A stretch of DNA of 64,000 nucleotides, taken from NCBI GenBank assembly GCA_027946555.1, contig JAPEVC010000151.1, forward strand, positions 25,767 through 89,766. Direction: 5' to 3'. The position numbers were made by a program, and so were the translations under genes. This DNA comes from Gnomoniopsis sp. IMI 355080 (taxonomy: Eukaryota > Ascomycota > Sordariomycetes > Diaporthales > Gnomoniaceae). The notes below the pieces were generated by a model. It worked only from the letters and a program-made list of their open reading frames with translations. It did not search any database and was not told the DNA's origin. Of this stretch, positions 1 to 10,336 are shown piece after piece (positions within the stretch are counted from its first letter, which is position 1; every line of letters starts with the position of its first letter).

Positions 1-49
1 TGCCCATCTGTGAAATGTTTAGGCCGGCTCATGGGCGGCATCTTTCTAT

Positions 50-855
50 CTAATTTGTTTCCTCGTCCTCAGGCGCGACCACGGGTCGGTGTTGACCCGC
101 CCACTCAAATACATCGTGGTAATCTTTACAAACATGCTGGTGCCCATCTATGAACTCCTTGGGCCCGCTCATGGGTACCAATGTCGTATCAATATTGCAC
201 ATTATCGTCTGCCGGATCTGATCAATGCAATGCCATACATGCACCCATGGCTCACTCTGGTTCTCCTGCGCTTCATATTGAAAAACAGCAGTTCGAATCT
301 TGGCCAAACAGTGCAAATTATGATACCCGGCCATGAAATAGAGGCTATTACCAGGCGTGTCAGGATCGGGCCAGGTATCTGAAAGACCATACGCTTCACG
401 GTCGGACTTGCTTACTGACACCAAGCCATTGCCAGCTTCCGATTTCCATGTCAGTCAACTCATTCGGTATTCAAGAAAAAGCGACCTGTAACGTACAAGG
501 AAAAAGATCCCTCCAAAGAGAGTCTGCCTGCGGCTTCTTCTCCCCAATATCGCCATAGGCCGTGTCTTGAAACACTGCGGTATGAGTAGTCTCGTGAGGC
601 GGGTCTGGACAAATATCTTAGCAAGTTGGGCGTATGCCTAGGAGGGCCAGCCTTCGTACACTCAATGATACCCACGGGGGTCGATGGTATAGACAATAGC
701 GTAAATATCCAGCCCATATTGCTGATAAGCAAGAGCACGAAGATGCCCGTCTGCAGGAGACAAGGCACATTGTATTGCCAACCTCGAGGAGCCAGCGGCC
801 ATTCGGACTCGCTACTTTTCTCCGAGTCTGACTCTGGCAGTTGGCTGTACTTCAT
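50..855 (-). CDS. UstYa/DUF3328 family oxidase A (three exons)
   Basis: Predicted type II membrane oxidase of the UstYa family, which in dikaritin pathways makes Tyr-centred ether or C-N crosslinks on the excised core peptide. I splice it as 855..672, 616..497 and 435..50, with GT-AG introns of 55 and 61 bases; the joined frame is open for 229 residues. Residues 32-54 form one transmembrane helix after a short cytosolic tail. The family signature is complete: DSLWRDLF near 93-100, HNLHC at 140-144, then HCIDQIRQTIMC at 170-181. The first exon alone reads into a shadow frame, so splicing is needed to see the D-x-x-W region. It is divergent from the precursor gene, sharing the 1.2-kb region upstream of both starts. 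Family assignment is firm; the reaction on this particular core is inferred. Confidence 0.88.
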
Positions 856-2025
856 TTCGTGGACGAGGATGCTTTCAGACTTTGCCTAGACAAGATCTTC
901 AAATCGACTTGCTGAACTTGTGATATGGGAGTCGAAGTAACCCAGGAAGCAAGACAGAAAGCGGGCATCGCTGGAACCCCAAACTTCGTTACAGGGGAAT
1001 ATGTAAAGATTACCAAGCAGTCCTGCTGCGTGGGGCATGTGCCACTTTGTGATAACGAAATCCTTCCGACAAGCTGGAGAGCCCTAACCATGGTAGGCCT
1101 TTGCAGAACATGACAGTATGGATTGAGATGACACTAAACGGACATGATGATCTATGCTTGGAAAGGCAGGTGTGCCAAAGGCGCGCCTGCAGTCATCCTG
1201 TCTCGCTTACCAGTTGGCCTTTACGTGTTCACCTCCTGGCACTTCATCAACGCGCCTTACCAAGTGCGGAATATCATGCCATCCAAGGATCATTTATGTC
1301 ACAGCCTCGACACCTTGCTTCTGCACACCAGCCCCACCGTCAAGGGTTATTGCTTCATTCTAGACGGCTCGCATGCATCGCAGGATTTAGAACTAGGGGT
1401 CAAAGATTTACGGTAGATAAGACCGGCTTACTCTCTCAATAGGGCCGAGTCACTGCGGCAAGGTGCGTTAGCGCAGGGCACAGGCATCCGAATGTTTTAA
1501 CTGGGCTTCAAGGGCTAGACTGTATTAGCTTCGCGCGGCGGGAGGAGGCTTGAGAGACGTTGGCATTGATCATGACACGAGCAAGAGAGGCAACTTTCGG
1601 CGATATGAGGGCCACCGCATTAGGACCCGATTCAAGGAGGAGTGAACTGGTCAGTGCCCAGAATTATTTCAGATCAGGGTGTGAGTCTACAGGTGGGGTG
1701 TGAAAAGGAAGTCTTGTTCGTCAGCAAGAAGTAGGTACATGCAAGTGGGCTGGCTTCAAAATCATCCTCCGGATTTAACAGGATGTTTGTACGCCGGAGC
1801 AAGTACCCCATGTCCAAGCCGGCCGTGCCTCATCGCGACTCATTGTGTTCATTCAATATAGAAGGCTAGCTTTCTTCTTGTTTGTTGCAGCATCAGTTCG
1901 AACTCATCTATATATTAGGCTCGAAGCGGTCGTCTTTGAAGTTTAGTCTCACAACCATCTCTAAACGCGTCAATAAACCATCATCACTCTTGTGCTCCAA
2001 AAAATATCTCAGCAACAAATTAACG
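856..2025. promoter_or_regulatory. Divergent intergenic region between oxidase A and the precursor gene
   Basis: This 1.17-kb stretch separates two start codons that point away from each other, so both promoters should lie here. A TATA-like CTATATATTA at about 1908-1917 sits roughly 110 bases before the precursor ATG. Short open frames occur on both strands but none has a recognisable domain, signal peptide or plausible splice partner, and I treat them as chance. Confidence 0.45.
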
Positions 2026-2283
2026 ATGGCTTTCAAGACCTCTCTTCTGCTGGTTCTCAGCATTGTCTACGCCAACGTCGTTGCTGCCCCTGTGGCCCTT
2101 CCAGAAGCCGGGACTGACGACACTCTCGACACGCTCTCAACTGCAAGCGCTGCCTATGTTCACGGCTCCTACGGCTACGACAAGCGTGCTGAGGATAAGA
2201 CTGACGACACTCTCGACACGCTTTCGACTGCAAGCGCTGCCTACGTCCATGGGTCTTACGGCTACGACAAGCGTAACGAGTAA
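2026..2283 (+). CDS. Dikaritin-type RiPP precursor with two Kex2-bounded core repeats
   Basis: An 85-residue secreted precursor. Residues 1-20 or 21 are a clear signal peptide (hydrophobic core followed by an AxA-type site), which also fixes the ATG at 2026; longer readings from non-ATG codons upstream would bury it. Two identical 25-residue repeats follow (residues 30-54 and 59-83), separated by AEDK and closed by NE. Each repeat has an acidic, Thr-rich spacer, then AAYVHGSYGYD, then KR, the Kex2 processing site. This is the layout of ustiloxin, phomopsin and asperipin-2a precursors. The predicted core carries three Tyr and one His, suitable for UstYa-type oxidative macrocyclisation, and begins YVHG, echoing the YVIG of ustiloxin A. 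Five UstYa genes lie within 10 kb. The class is supported by architecture and neighbours; exact core boundaries and final product are unknown. Confidence 0.86.
   Translation: MAFKTSLLLVLSIVYANVVAAPVALPEAGTDDTLDTLSTASAAYVHGSYGYDKRAEDKTDDTLDTLSTASAAYVHGSYGYDKRNE
2113..2274 (+). repeat. Two 75-bp in-frame repeats encoding the core units
   Basis: Units 2113-2187 and 2200-2274 are separated by 12 bases. They differ at seven of 75 positions. All seven are third-base synonymous changes, so the encoded 25 residues are identical. Confidence 0.95.
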
Positions 2284-4540
2284 TCCTGCTAGTCGTTGTG
2301 AGTGTTAACTGCAAAGGTGATTGTGAACACAGATTTGGCTCTGGGTACCTAGGTATGCTTGGGAGTCGGGGGGGGGGGGGTTTATCTGTTCGGAACAACA
2401 AATTATCAAGTAGGAGGCTTGAATCTTGGGACAACGCGGGTATGACTGAGTGGGTTTTCAGGTTGTTGGGGCTTAAATCTTTTTTTTTTTTTGGTATCAT
2501 TACTCCGTGGAGCCTTGCCAGACCTATCTCTATCTACAGAAGTAATGCTTTCACTAAACCAACCAGTCCCCCTGGCCTAGAAGCATCCTGTAACCCAAAA
2601 GTATCGTGTATTCTCACAAATACAACAGCACTACCTTTCCAACTTATAAAGCTTCACACGAAGCTCGCATAGCCAGCGACCGTTCAAGTTGACCTGCTTC
2701 AAGAAATTCTAATAACGCCTTTTTCCCAACCTTTCTATAAAAGAAAGTGGTTGCGTCGAAAAGGGCTGAACCCTTTTACGCAGGTAAGCTAACCCCAGGG
2801 CCCGAAAGCGAGCGCTTTTCAAAATGATATGCAAAGAAGTCTGTTGAGCACCGCTCCCACAAGGACACAGCAGCGTATCAGACTTGCCAATCAGATATAA
2901 GTACCTTGAGGCTTAGTTATCATAGGTATGTAGAACCTCCAACACAGCATGTAACTATAATCAACAGTCCTTAACAGGACGCGCTGAATCTGATCAATTG
3001 TCTGCTGTGCGTATTATAAGTAAGTGACCATGGTGACTTCGTCCATAAAACAAACGACGTAGTACTGTAATAGTGACATTATTGAAGAGATGAGAAACCA
3101 CCATCCCGAGGAACTAGTCTGAAGACCGGTGATCCTTCTAGTTAATTCTTCTGCACTCCAACACTCTGTAATCAAACCATCTCGGTAGGTAACATGATAA
3201 CCTGACCGGGTTCAGACAGGGCTTGTAGTCAGAATAGGGTGTCACGTGACAAACGCCACTGGACGACAATTTTGCACGACATTCCCACATACAGTGTTTG
3301 TGTTACAATCCGAACACGTCACCCAAGGTAAGAATGACAAGACTCAGTCTTCACTTGTGACAATCTCAAAAGTTGACATAACTCCCGTACATGCTGGATT
3401 CGAGTCACGGTAACGTGTTGATATCCGCTGCAGCTGGCCTATCCTACCTATGCTCCCCGTGGGAAATCCTGGGGCTTAAAGGTGGGCCTGACATAAGGAG
3501 TACCATGGCCACCTTCACCGCTTCGGAGAATAGTGAATACCGGAGGTGGGAACCTAAATGAAGTAAGACTTGGCATATCGTGAGACGGCCTGAACCAGCA
3601 ATCTGAGATGGTTTCGGTCGAGATCGACACATCAACTGTGGCGTTCACCGGCCAAGCGGCCCAAGCCATCCATGGATCCTATGCATCTAAGCGAACGACT
3701 CGCCAACGGCTCGATGAGCAGAATTCAGGAGCAGTTCGTTTGATCCTTCCTCTCCACAGAGGCGCAGACTGCACCTGCAGCGCTTCTCTGACCAAGAATG
3801 GTAAACGTCCAATCAATGACGCGATCGATGTGTCTTGAAGTGCAAACAAGTTTTGGAGGGCTTACGAGTTTCGCCGAGATATGCAGTCACCCTGCAGGCT
3901 CTCAGAGCAATGACTCGACCGCCGACCAGCACAGAGCGAATGCCACGGGATAGGATGCATAATGATGGGATACATACAATCCAGCGTGTAGGTAAATAGA
4001 TAACGGTAGCAGCGGCGATCGTTGGACTCTGACCGGCCCCGAGGCTACCGGACGTTAAGCATTTGCTGCGAGGATGGGCTGATGCGGTGTCAGGGGCGAC
4101 AGGGTAAGGTTAGTGGGTAAGGGTAGCCAGCGTAGTATGGCCGGGAGGAACACAAAAGGGGGGGAGGACAGGGACGGGGCCAAGCGGGAGAGGAGCCGGG
4201 AAGGGACTTGGCTTTGGGACTCTCTGGACACCCTGGAGGTGTCATCAGCGCTAGTATTTTTAGAGGGTTCAAGGGCAAGCATTTGGCTGGGAAAAGGCGA
4301 TGAGAGATTCATGGTTGCAACGCAGGTGGACGTATGCAGTTGGGCCAACTTCTGGGTGGCCTTCCTGTTTAGTGCAGTACAGGCTTTGTTGCCAGGCTGT
4401 AATTTGCGGACGGAGCAGGAGCTTTGGCGTGCTCCCAAAATGATGAGTCGAGTTCTTGATAAGAATTGAGTGGAGTGAAACCCTCAGAGGAACACGAATT
4501 GCCAGCAGTGCCGTCCCGCTCAGACGATGCCGACCTTATC

Positions 4541-4652
4541 ATGCACGTCAATCCTCCGGGGAACCCTCCTGCATTAAGAGTAATAGCTATGCTTGCTGCA
4601 ATGGGCAATCTCTATATGCAAGTCAATCCTCCGGGGAAACCCTCCTGCATTA
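4541..4652. repeat. Pair of short direct repeats, 75-bp period
   Basis: The segment beginning ATGCA-GTCAATCCTCCGGGG occurs at 4541-4576 and again at 4616-4652, differing by one substitution and one inserted A. Function unknown; possibly debris of a mobile element. Confidence 0.7.
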
Positions 4653-4859
4653 GGGCCACTCCGCCTGACAGGTGGGGACGGAAAGGCAGGCGGAATGTAA
4701 CCATCGCATGCAGATGCACAGGTGCCACGTTCACGCGCGAGACGCCACTGCCAACGCGAGCAGTCGAAGCACGCATTATTAGGCGGGCACTGGAATACTA
4801 TAGTCCTATTGGTATTAGAATCTTCCCGCCTATATAGTCCCGATATTGGGGATATACAG

Positions 4860-5030
4860 CACTAACTGAATTTAGTAAGGGACTTGTATAAATAAAGAAA
4901 ATTTATTGTTTTATAACACTGCTTTTTATATCTGTTATACTTTAATAGAGTTCTAGTATTATTATTGATAAAGCTTAAATTTTTATTTTATAATATTTTA
5001 TGTTTTTTATATTTATTATTGTGCCAAAAA
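4860..5030. other. AT-rich block
   Basis: About 170 bases of almost pure A/T, in sharp contrast to both flanks and lacking any open frame. Such blocks in ascomycetes often mark old mobile DNA altered by repeat-induced point mutation, but no parent element can be recognised here. Confidence 0.5.
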
Positions 5031-5478
5031 AACGACCCCCCTCCCTGGTATCTTCTTAACCTACAACAAAGACGCTATACTTCTTACGGCTAGGGCCACC
5101 ACCAGTGGACCAAAGGTACAAATCAACGCCGGTGGAGCTTTAGGTGCAAGGGCCACCTGTTACTTGACTTGGAGGCTGATTATTACCCATACGACTAAGT
5201 ATTTCCCGTTTGCCATAGCATCCCGCGTTACGCAGAATAAGAGTGGGGAAATCCAATTGATTTCCCATCAGATTAAGTGCCTGATTAATACATTGTGGTC
5301 TTTGAAAGCCATGGGCTGCTTTCTGAGGTGACGTCGATGTCTTTGCCTCTTCACCAGTTACGATGCTAATCGATTTAATCGCTAGTAAAGGTGCACAAAA
5401 TATGAAATGCAGGTTTCAGATCTCAAGCACGCAATACTCTTTCCCTGAATTTCAAACACATCCCTGATCAATGGTCTT

Positions 5479-6541
5479 TCACGGCGGCGAACTCATTGCC
5501 ATGGCACCCTCCGGCTTAAGGGGAATCAACGGAGTTCCTACAGGCTTTGAATGTCTGTTTGTCCAATCAAGCACCTTTTCAAAGTCCCTACATACATGCT
5601 TGGTATTGAAATCAGGCCACGGTCTGTCGCGTTGTTCGATCCACTGTGAAGCCGTTAGCGCCCAGTCTCACTTTGAACTGCTGCTTGAGAACTTACGTGA
5701 GCAGTCACGATAGTGACATCTGCGTGGCACATCACAAATTGGCGTAGCATTTCGACACAGTGATCTATCGAAGCTGTTAGCAATACTGTACCATGCAACA
5801 GTGCGCAGCATGACCAAAGCTTCCCGAGATGGACCTTGAATGTTGCTTCCTTGTCGCCGAAGTCAGGGTCGTGGATTTTATAATAGTCATACTTGAAATA
5901 TGACGCTTTACGAAGCAGGTTCTTTTTGGCAGTCAGTATATCGGCAAGTAAATTTTTGGTATTGATCTAGAATTGCTCACCACGCAGTGAAGCTGATGTG
6001 TGAACTCTGGCACCATGAAGTACCCGCCACCGTGCTCTGGGGCATTTTCTGCCGCTGTGTCTGAGTTGACGCCAATGGTATGGAAGTCTTCCTTAGAAAC
6101 GTCGAGGTCTAGTGGCCGGACAATTGAAATGCGATTCCACGCAGCATCGACTTCGCTGCTTGGAGGCCCTCGATATGGCGACGGCCAGCGAATGGAACCA
6201 TTGAAGCGAAATTCTTGAAGCCCTGGATCTAAATCTTCCAGGATAGGAGCTGCAGAGCTATCAATGGAAGATCATGAACGTGAACTTGACTGGCACTTAC
6301 AATATGAACTCGTCTGGGTTATTAGACGCTTGGTGTCCAAAGATCTTGAGTCTATGTTTGAAAAGACTACAAAAGCAGACAGTGCAAGGAGCAAGAACCA
6401 TCCGAGATATTGCACGAAGAAAGCCCGAGGTCGAGCGCAGTATACGCAACGTGAAGGGCTTTCTGTCGCGCTCTGTAGAAAGGAGTGCTCCTCCTCTTCA
6501 TCAGTATTGAGCTTGTTATACCTACGGAAAGCGGAAAACAT
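5479..6541 (-). CDS. UstYa/DUF3328 family oxidase B (four exons)
   Basis: Spliced as 6541..6301, 6249..5981, 5921..5697 and 5643..5479, giving 299 residues in one open frame; introns are 51, 59 and 53 bases, and the second has a CTGAC branch site. Residues 41-60 form the membrane anchor. The middle contains the classic SPILED...YRGPPSSEVDAAW block (about 81-118), HQLHC at 165-169, then HCVEMLRQFVMC at 224-235 and a C-terminal PWPDFNTKHVCRDFEKVLDW stretch, so all family hallmarks are present. Between the two His-Cys motifs there is an extra segment of roughly 18 residues (about 203-220). It is in frame and could be read through, or hide an unrecognised small intron. Divergent from oxidase C across 610 bases. 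Likely a core-peptide cyclase, by family. Confidence 0.9.
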
Positions 6542-7151
6542 TGTGCCAGTGAAGGACGGACTAAGATTTACAAAAAGCGATTGTAAAAGGAATGAAATGA
6601 GAAATTCGATAGATGTTTAGACTGAGATACCTCCCAAGAACGGCCGCCACCAGAATTCCATACTGTGTGGCCACCCCGGGGGGCATGAATAACCACCGAC
6701 ACAAAAGTTTCATGGAATGGATCGAAGCTAGAGGAGCGGGCCGATAGAGGGTGTCATTGGTAAAGATACGGAGTACCCACCTCATGTCAGCTTTCAACGG
6801 CGATCTAGTACGCTCTAGGCAGCTACAGAATTTTGAACAGGGGAGGAACATAACCAGGCAAAAGAAAGTTGGTACATATGCTAAGGCATTCAAGTTGGAG
6901 GGGGTTCCTTGCCCTCTCTAAGAGTGGGTAGCCTGATAGCTTGTGTACAAACGCGATTTTATGTCCCGATGTCGTGCCCAGTGTACTGTGTGCGTGAGGT
7001 GAACAATTCCCCAGCTTTCTTTCGGCGGTCTGGTCCAAATTTGGACTTACAATTTTCCAAGGTCTATGCTGCAAGCTTACGCGCACATCGACACAGCCTG
7101 ATCACTCGCTGTATCTGTTCCCTCAACATCTTCATCTTGATCATCATCACC
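6542..7151. promoter_or_regulatory. Divergent promoter region between oxidases B and C
   Basis: The two start codons lie 610 bases apart in opposite directions, so the region should carry both promoters. The plus-strand frame of oxidase C extends upstream through part of it but lacks a better start. No specific operator motif could be identified by eye. Confidence 0.4.
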
Positions 7152-7889
7152 ATGAGTCCTACCGTCCTCAAGCCCACCAACTTTACTCTCTGTTTCACGC
7201 TCCTTCTTCTTCTAATTATCTCAATATTCCTCTTTTTCAGAGTCAGCTTCCCAAATAGCCAAACCTATGGATCGTGGCTATCACCGTCGTCATGCTTCTG
7301 CGCACAACCCAGCGCGACTGGCAACGGTGAGTTGACCAGAACACACCCCAGTGCCTACCTCGAAGCCTTCCGCGCGAGACCCGAGCTCGAAGATATGACG
7401 GAGGTCGGAGATGCACAATGGTCAACAATATCCTCGACTAAGCAAGGCGGCTTTCTCTGGGTACGATACAACGAGACGTACAAGACCGGACACGGCGTGA
7501 GCATGTTCCATGCATTACATTGTCTGTCTATGATTCGGGACGTCGTCAAATCGTCAGAGAGCGGGACGGTCGCCCACTCACATGGAGTTAAAAGAATTGT
7601 TCATGAGGGAAAGAGTGAGGAAGAGATGCATGCAGGGCACTGTCTCAGCTATATTGCGCAGTCGTTGCTCTGCTCGGCTGATGGCACGCTGGAGCGTCCA
7701 AAAACGTACACAGATGATGCGGGGAACGTGCTGAGAGACGATGTAGACGGAGAAGACGTCAAACATCAGTGCCAGAGTGCGGGTTACCTCAGAGAGAAGA
7801 TCGAGCAGACCGAGCACCGTCCGCTGGACTCGATACCGGAGCTGAAGGAGGGCGCAACGATGTGGGATCTCTTTGAGGAGACGAGTTAG
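7152..7889 (+). CDS. UstYa/DUF3328 family oxidase C (intronless)
   Basis: A single uninterrupted frame of 245 residues from the ATG at 7152. That start puts the membrane helix (about residues 9-31) right at the N terminus; an in-frame upstream start would add 81 residues unlike the family. HALHC lies at 120-124 and the second motif, HCLSYIAQSLLCSAD, at 163-177, where Ala replaces the usual Arg of the LRQ triplet. It lacks introns and the PxxxxDxAW block seen in other members, so it belongs to a more divergent branch. It is convergent with oxidase D, with 350 bases between their stops. Membership of the family is clear from the paired His-Cys motifs; the substrate is inferred from the neighbouring precursor. 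Confidence 0.88.
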   Translation: MSPTVLKPTNFTLCFTLLLLLIISIFLFFRVSFPNSQTYGSWLSPSSCFCAQPSATGNGELTRTHPSAYLEAFRARPELEDMTEVGDAQWSTISSTKQGGFLWVRYNETYKTGHGVSMFHALHCLSMIRDVVKSSESGTVAHSHGVKRIVHEGKSEEEMHAGHCLSYIAQSLLCSADGTLERPKTYTDDAGNVLRDDVDGEDVKHQCQSAGYLREKIEQTEHRPLDSIPELKEGATMWDLFEETS

Positions 7890-8239
7890 ATAGGCGTTGA
7901 CAGTCAATGATGGCGTATTCGATACATCTGCAACGCCACAGAAAGTTGATTCTGGGCTTGGGATGGGCTGAACAGAGTTCAGATCTAAGTATATTTATAA
8001 CGGTGCTGGCTCCCACACCGCTTGCTATACTTGGTTTCACCGCTTTCTCAATTAAGCAATTACCGGCAGAAATCAACGACGTCCCATCCTTCCGGTGCAA
8101 GCAAGTCTGTCCCACAAACACCACTTTTTTTGTTGAAAATCGGGAACAGCGCTGGATCACAAGGCAACATACATTTATAAGTGGTCCAGATATTTATGCA
8201 AACACCACATCAAATTGTCAAAGTCTTAAGTCTTCACCC
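7890..8239. other. Convergent intergenic region between oxidases C and D
   Basis: Shared 3' region of two convergent genes, 350 bases. Nothing coding is seen; it should hold both polyadenylation regions. Confidence 0.4.
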
Positions 8240-9211
8240 TCAGTATACACCATCACAGTCTACCCCTTCCTCGCATGGCACATGGGCCAGCTCAAGCCCC
8301 TCCTTTGGTCTCCTAATATATTGCATTAAATGTTCCACAGAGTTTTCTCTTGCCCATCCCACCACGTGGTGCCAGTTCTGGCATGCATGCACCGTCTTGA
8401 AGTTCGGCTTTGGCATTCGCTCTCCTTTGACCCAATTGTACGTCAGAATGCTGAGATCTCCGCTGCACATCAACGACTGGCGAATCTGCTCGATACAGTG
8501 CTCCCGATGGCCCTGAATCTCCTCCGATGTATGGCCGTGGAAACCTTGGTACTCGGGGTACCGATCTGGGTAGAAACTCTGGCGAATAAGATTCTGGCAC
8601 ATAGGTGTGAGTTTTCCGATGGGCAACGGGTATCGCAGAGGGCATCAGATTCAGAGGAGCTCACTTACCAGGCAGTGAAGCTTGTGCACAACATCAAAAG
8701 TCGCCACGTACTTGTCCTCAGGCTCATATGGTACGCGGACTCCTGTCTCCAGAGAGGGGTTGACTTGTCGGAAGAGCGTTGCAGAGATGCTGAATGCGCC
8801 CATGTCGTCCTCGACGAGGCTTTTCCATGCTTGGTCTGTTTCATTGCTGGGAGCTCCAGACCAGTCAGAGGAGAGTGTGAACGTCCGTTGCTGTCTCTGT
8901 AAAAGCTTCTCGTTAGGCGCTGGACAGATTTTAGTTTCTGAGACTTCGAATCCGAGGCGGACAGGAAGTGACCTACTTGGAGGGAGCATATAGTCGGTAG
9001 CATACAGGGCGTTTCTGGTCAGCGCCCATGACGTGAACACGGTGATCAGGAGGATATTCAGAAGAAGTATGGCCACATTGCACGCGAGTAAACACCGCGG
9101 CCACAATCGTGGCAGCAAACGAGCGTTTTTCGAGTCTGGTAATTCCCCACCATCGTCGATACTGCTCAAGGGCTGGTATGAAGCCTCTGTCTCTTTAGTA
9201 ACGACCGACAT
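8240..9211 (-). CDS. UstYa/DUF3328 family oxidase D (two exons)
   Basis: Spliced as 9211..8669 and 8593..8240 with a 75-base GTAAGT...CAG intron; 298 residues. I start at the ATG at 9211 because the frame upstream opens only with GTG. A basic cytosolic tail is followed by a membrane helix at about 42-62, then DWSGAPSNETDQAW (116-129), HKLHC (176-180) and HCIEQIRQSLMC (213-224), and a C-terminal VHACQNWHHVVGW region typical of the family. The intron falls directly after the HxxHC motif in phase 0, at the same place as the second intron of oxidase B, suggesting that these two share an ancestor. It shares a 1.1-kb upstream region with oxidase E. Family call is firm; the bond it forms is not known. 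Confidence 0.9.
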
Positions 9212-10336
9212 TTGCCAATATCCCACGGGCTACGATCCAGCTGAAGTCTGCCCAGGTGTATCAGGTGGTTGGTAGGGAATCGATACACCGAGAAATACAA
9301 ATGACAAAAAGAGCATTTTCTGACAAGGCGTATGTCAGGCGCACTGCTGGGCCTCAGGCTTGGCCCCAGGGAGGTTTGGTAAGAAGTAGTCTCAAAAGAT
9401 CACTAAAAACGTCACATCTCCACCCTCGGCTGATTGTCCACTCGTTGTGTACTAAGGAAAAGAGCGTGATAATATGATCGACCCTGGCCCCCTACTGGTG
9501 AATGCGCGACTGGCGCTACGAGTTTGGGGGCAGTCGGGCCGCATCTCGTGAGCTTACATCTGCGCCCACTCCATTAGTGACCAAGTGACTTCGCTTTACT
9601 GAATCCTTGGACTTGGGGGGATGGCAAGGTACAGACCGTTAATCTGCACCTCTGTACCACCCTGGCCGCCTCGTCCGAGTCAAGCCTCGTTGGCTAAGTA
9701 CCTACCAAGTACTATGCATTCCGCACCAAGTTAAGTAGTAAGGATAAGGTGGATAAACCCACACCAGTATCTAATTAAACCCTTTTAGGCAGTTCAAAAT
9801 ATCGAGCCATGGAACTCGTCAGACCCGCACATCCTAAAGATTAAAGAAGGCACAGCGAAGGAACCTTGAGCAGACTTATCTCCACAACCACAAATCGGAA
9901 AGATTGTCGGAGGATCTGATCTAGTATGTGGCTAGGGTCCCAAAGTTTCGTAGTACCCCTCCACCCCTCTTTGTTATAGACGTGGCGTCTTACGTGCATT
10001 CGGATGCAAGTACTCGTGTCTAAAGTCCTACGGGAACAACAGGGGATCCGGAGGAGGTTTTGACATCAGCTCAAGTACCTCGGAGGAGGTAGGACGAATC
10101 TAGTGAGGGCTTACTTCGGCCGGCACCCGGTCAGTCGCTCCACTGAATCCTTAGGTCTCATGGAAAGTTTGACCAGTGGGTGCTGCTGCATGTGATGTGT
10201 TGTATACTCCCTCATACCATACGTCTGAGCTAGCTTCTGTAGTAGTCTTTTTGGTCTCGCAAAACTATCGCCATCGTCTTCACTGCTTGCTTTACTTCTT
10301 TGAGGGCTAAGGTTTAGCATTTTTATCAAACTCACC
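9212..10336. promoter_or_regulatory. Divergent region between oxidases D and E
   Basis: The start codons of oxidase D (minus) and oxidase E (plus) face away from each other across 1.1 kb. No convincing coding sequence is seen inside. It presumably carries both promoters. Confidence 0.4.

Larger units (their letters stand above)
2284..5478. other. Gene-poor spacer inside the RiPP cluster
   Basis: No recognisable gene in 3.2 kb. It contains a G13 run (2368-2380) and a T13 run (2480-2492) just after the precursor, a short direct repeat (see 4541-4652), and an AT-rich block (about 4860-5030). A small frame at 3608-3838 contains AIHGSYASKR, reminiscent of the precursor core, but has no signal peptide; it is discussed as a finding only. 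Confidence 0.5.

Noticed and set aside
2026..2283. Reading the precursor as a mating-pheromone (alpha-factor type) gene
   Set aside because: Repeats with KR sites fit both classes, but there are only two copies, the core is Tyr-rich without the usual pheromone Trp/Cys signature, and five UstYa oxidases surround it.
2057..2500. 147-codon minus-strand frame over the precursor
   Set aside because: It is the complementary shadow of the repeated coding sequence and runs into the T13 tract.
6909..7151. N-terminal extension of oxidase C from an upstream start
   Set aside because: It adds 81 residues in front of the membrane anchor with no family counterpart; the ATG at 7152 gives normal topology.
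9212..9226. GTG start for oxidase D
   Set aside because: The first ATG at 9211 gives a complete protein; GTG starts are not expected in fungal nuclear genes.
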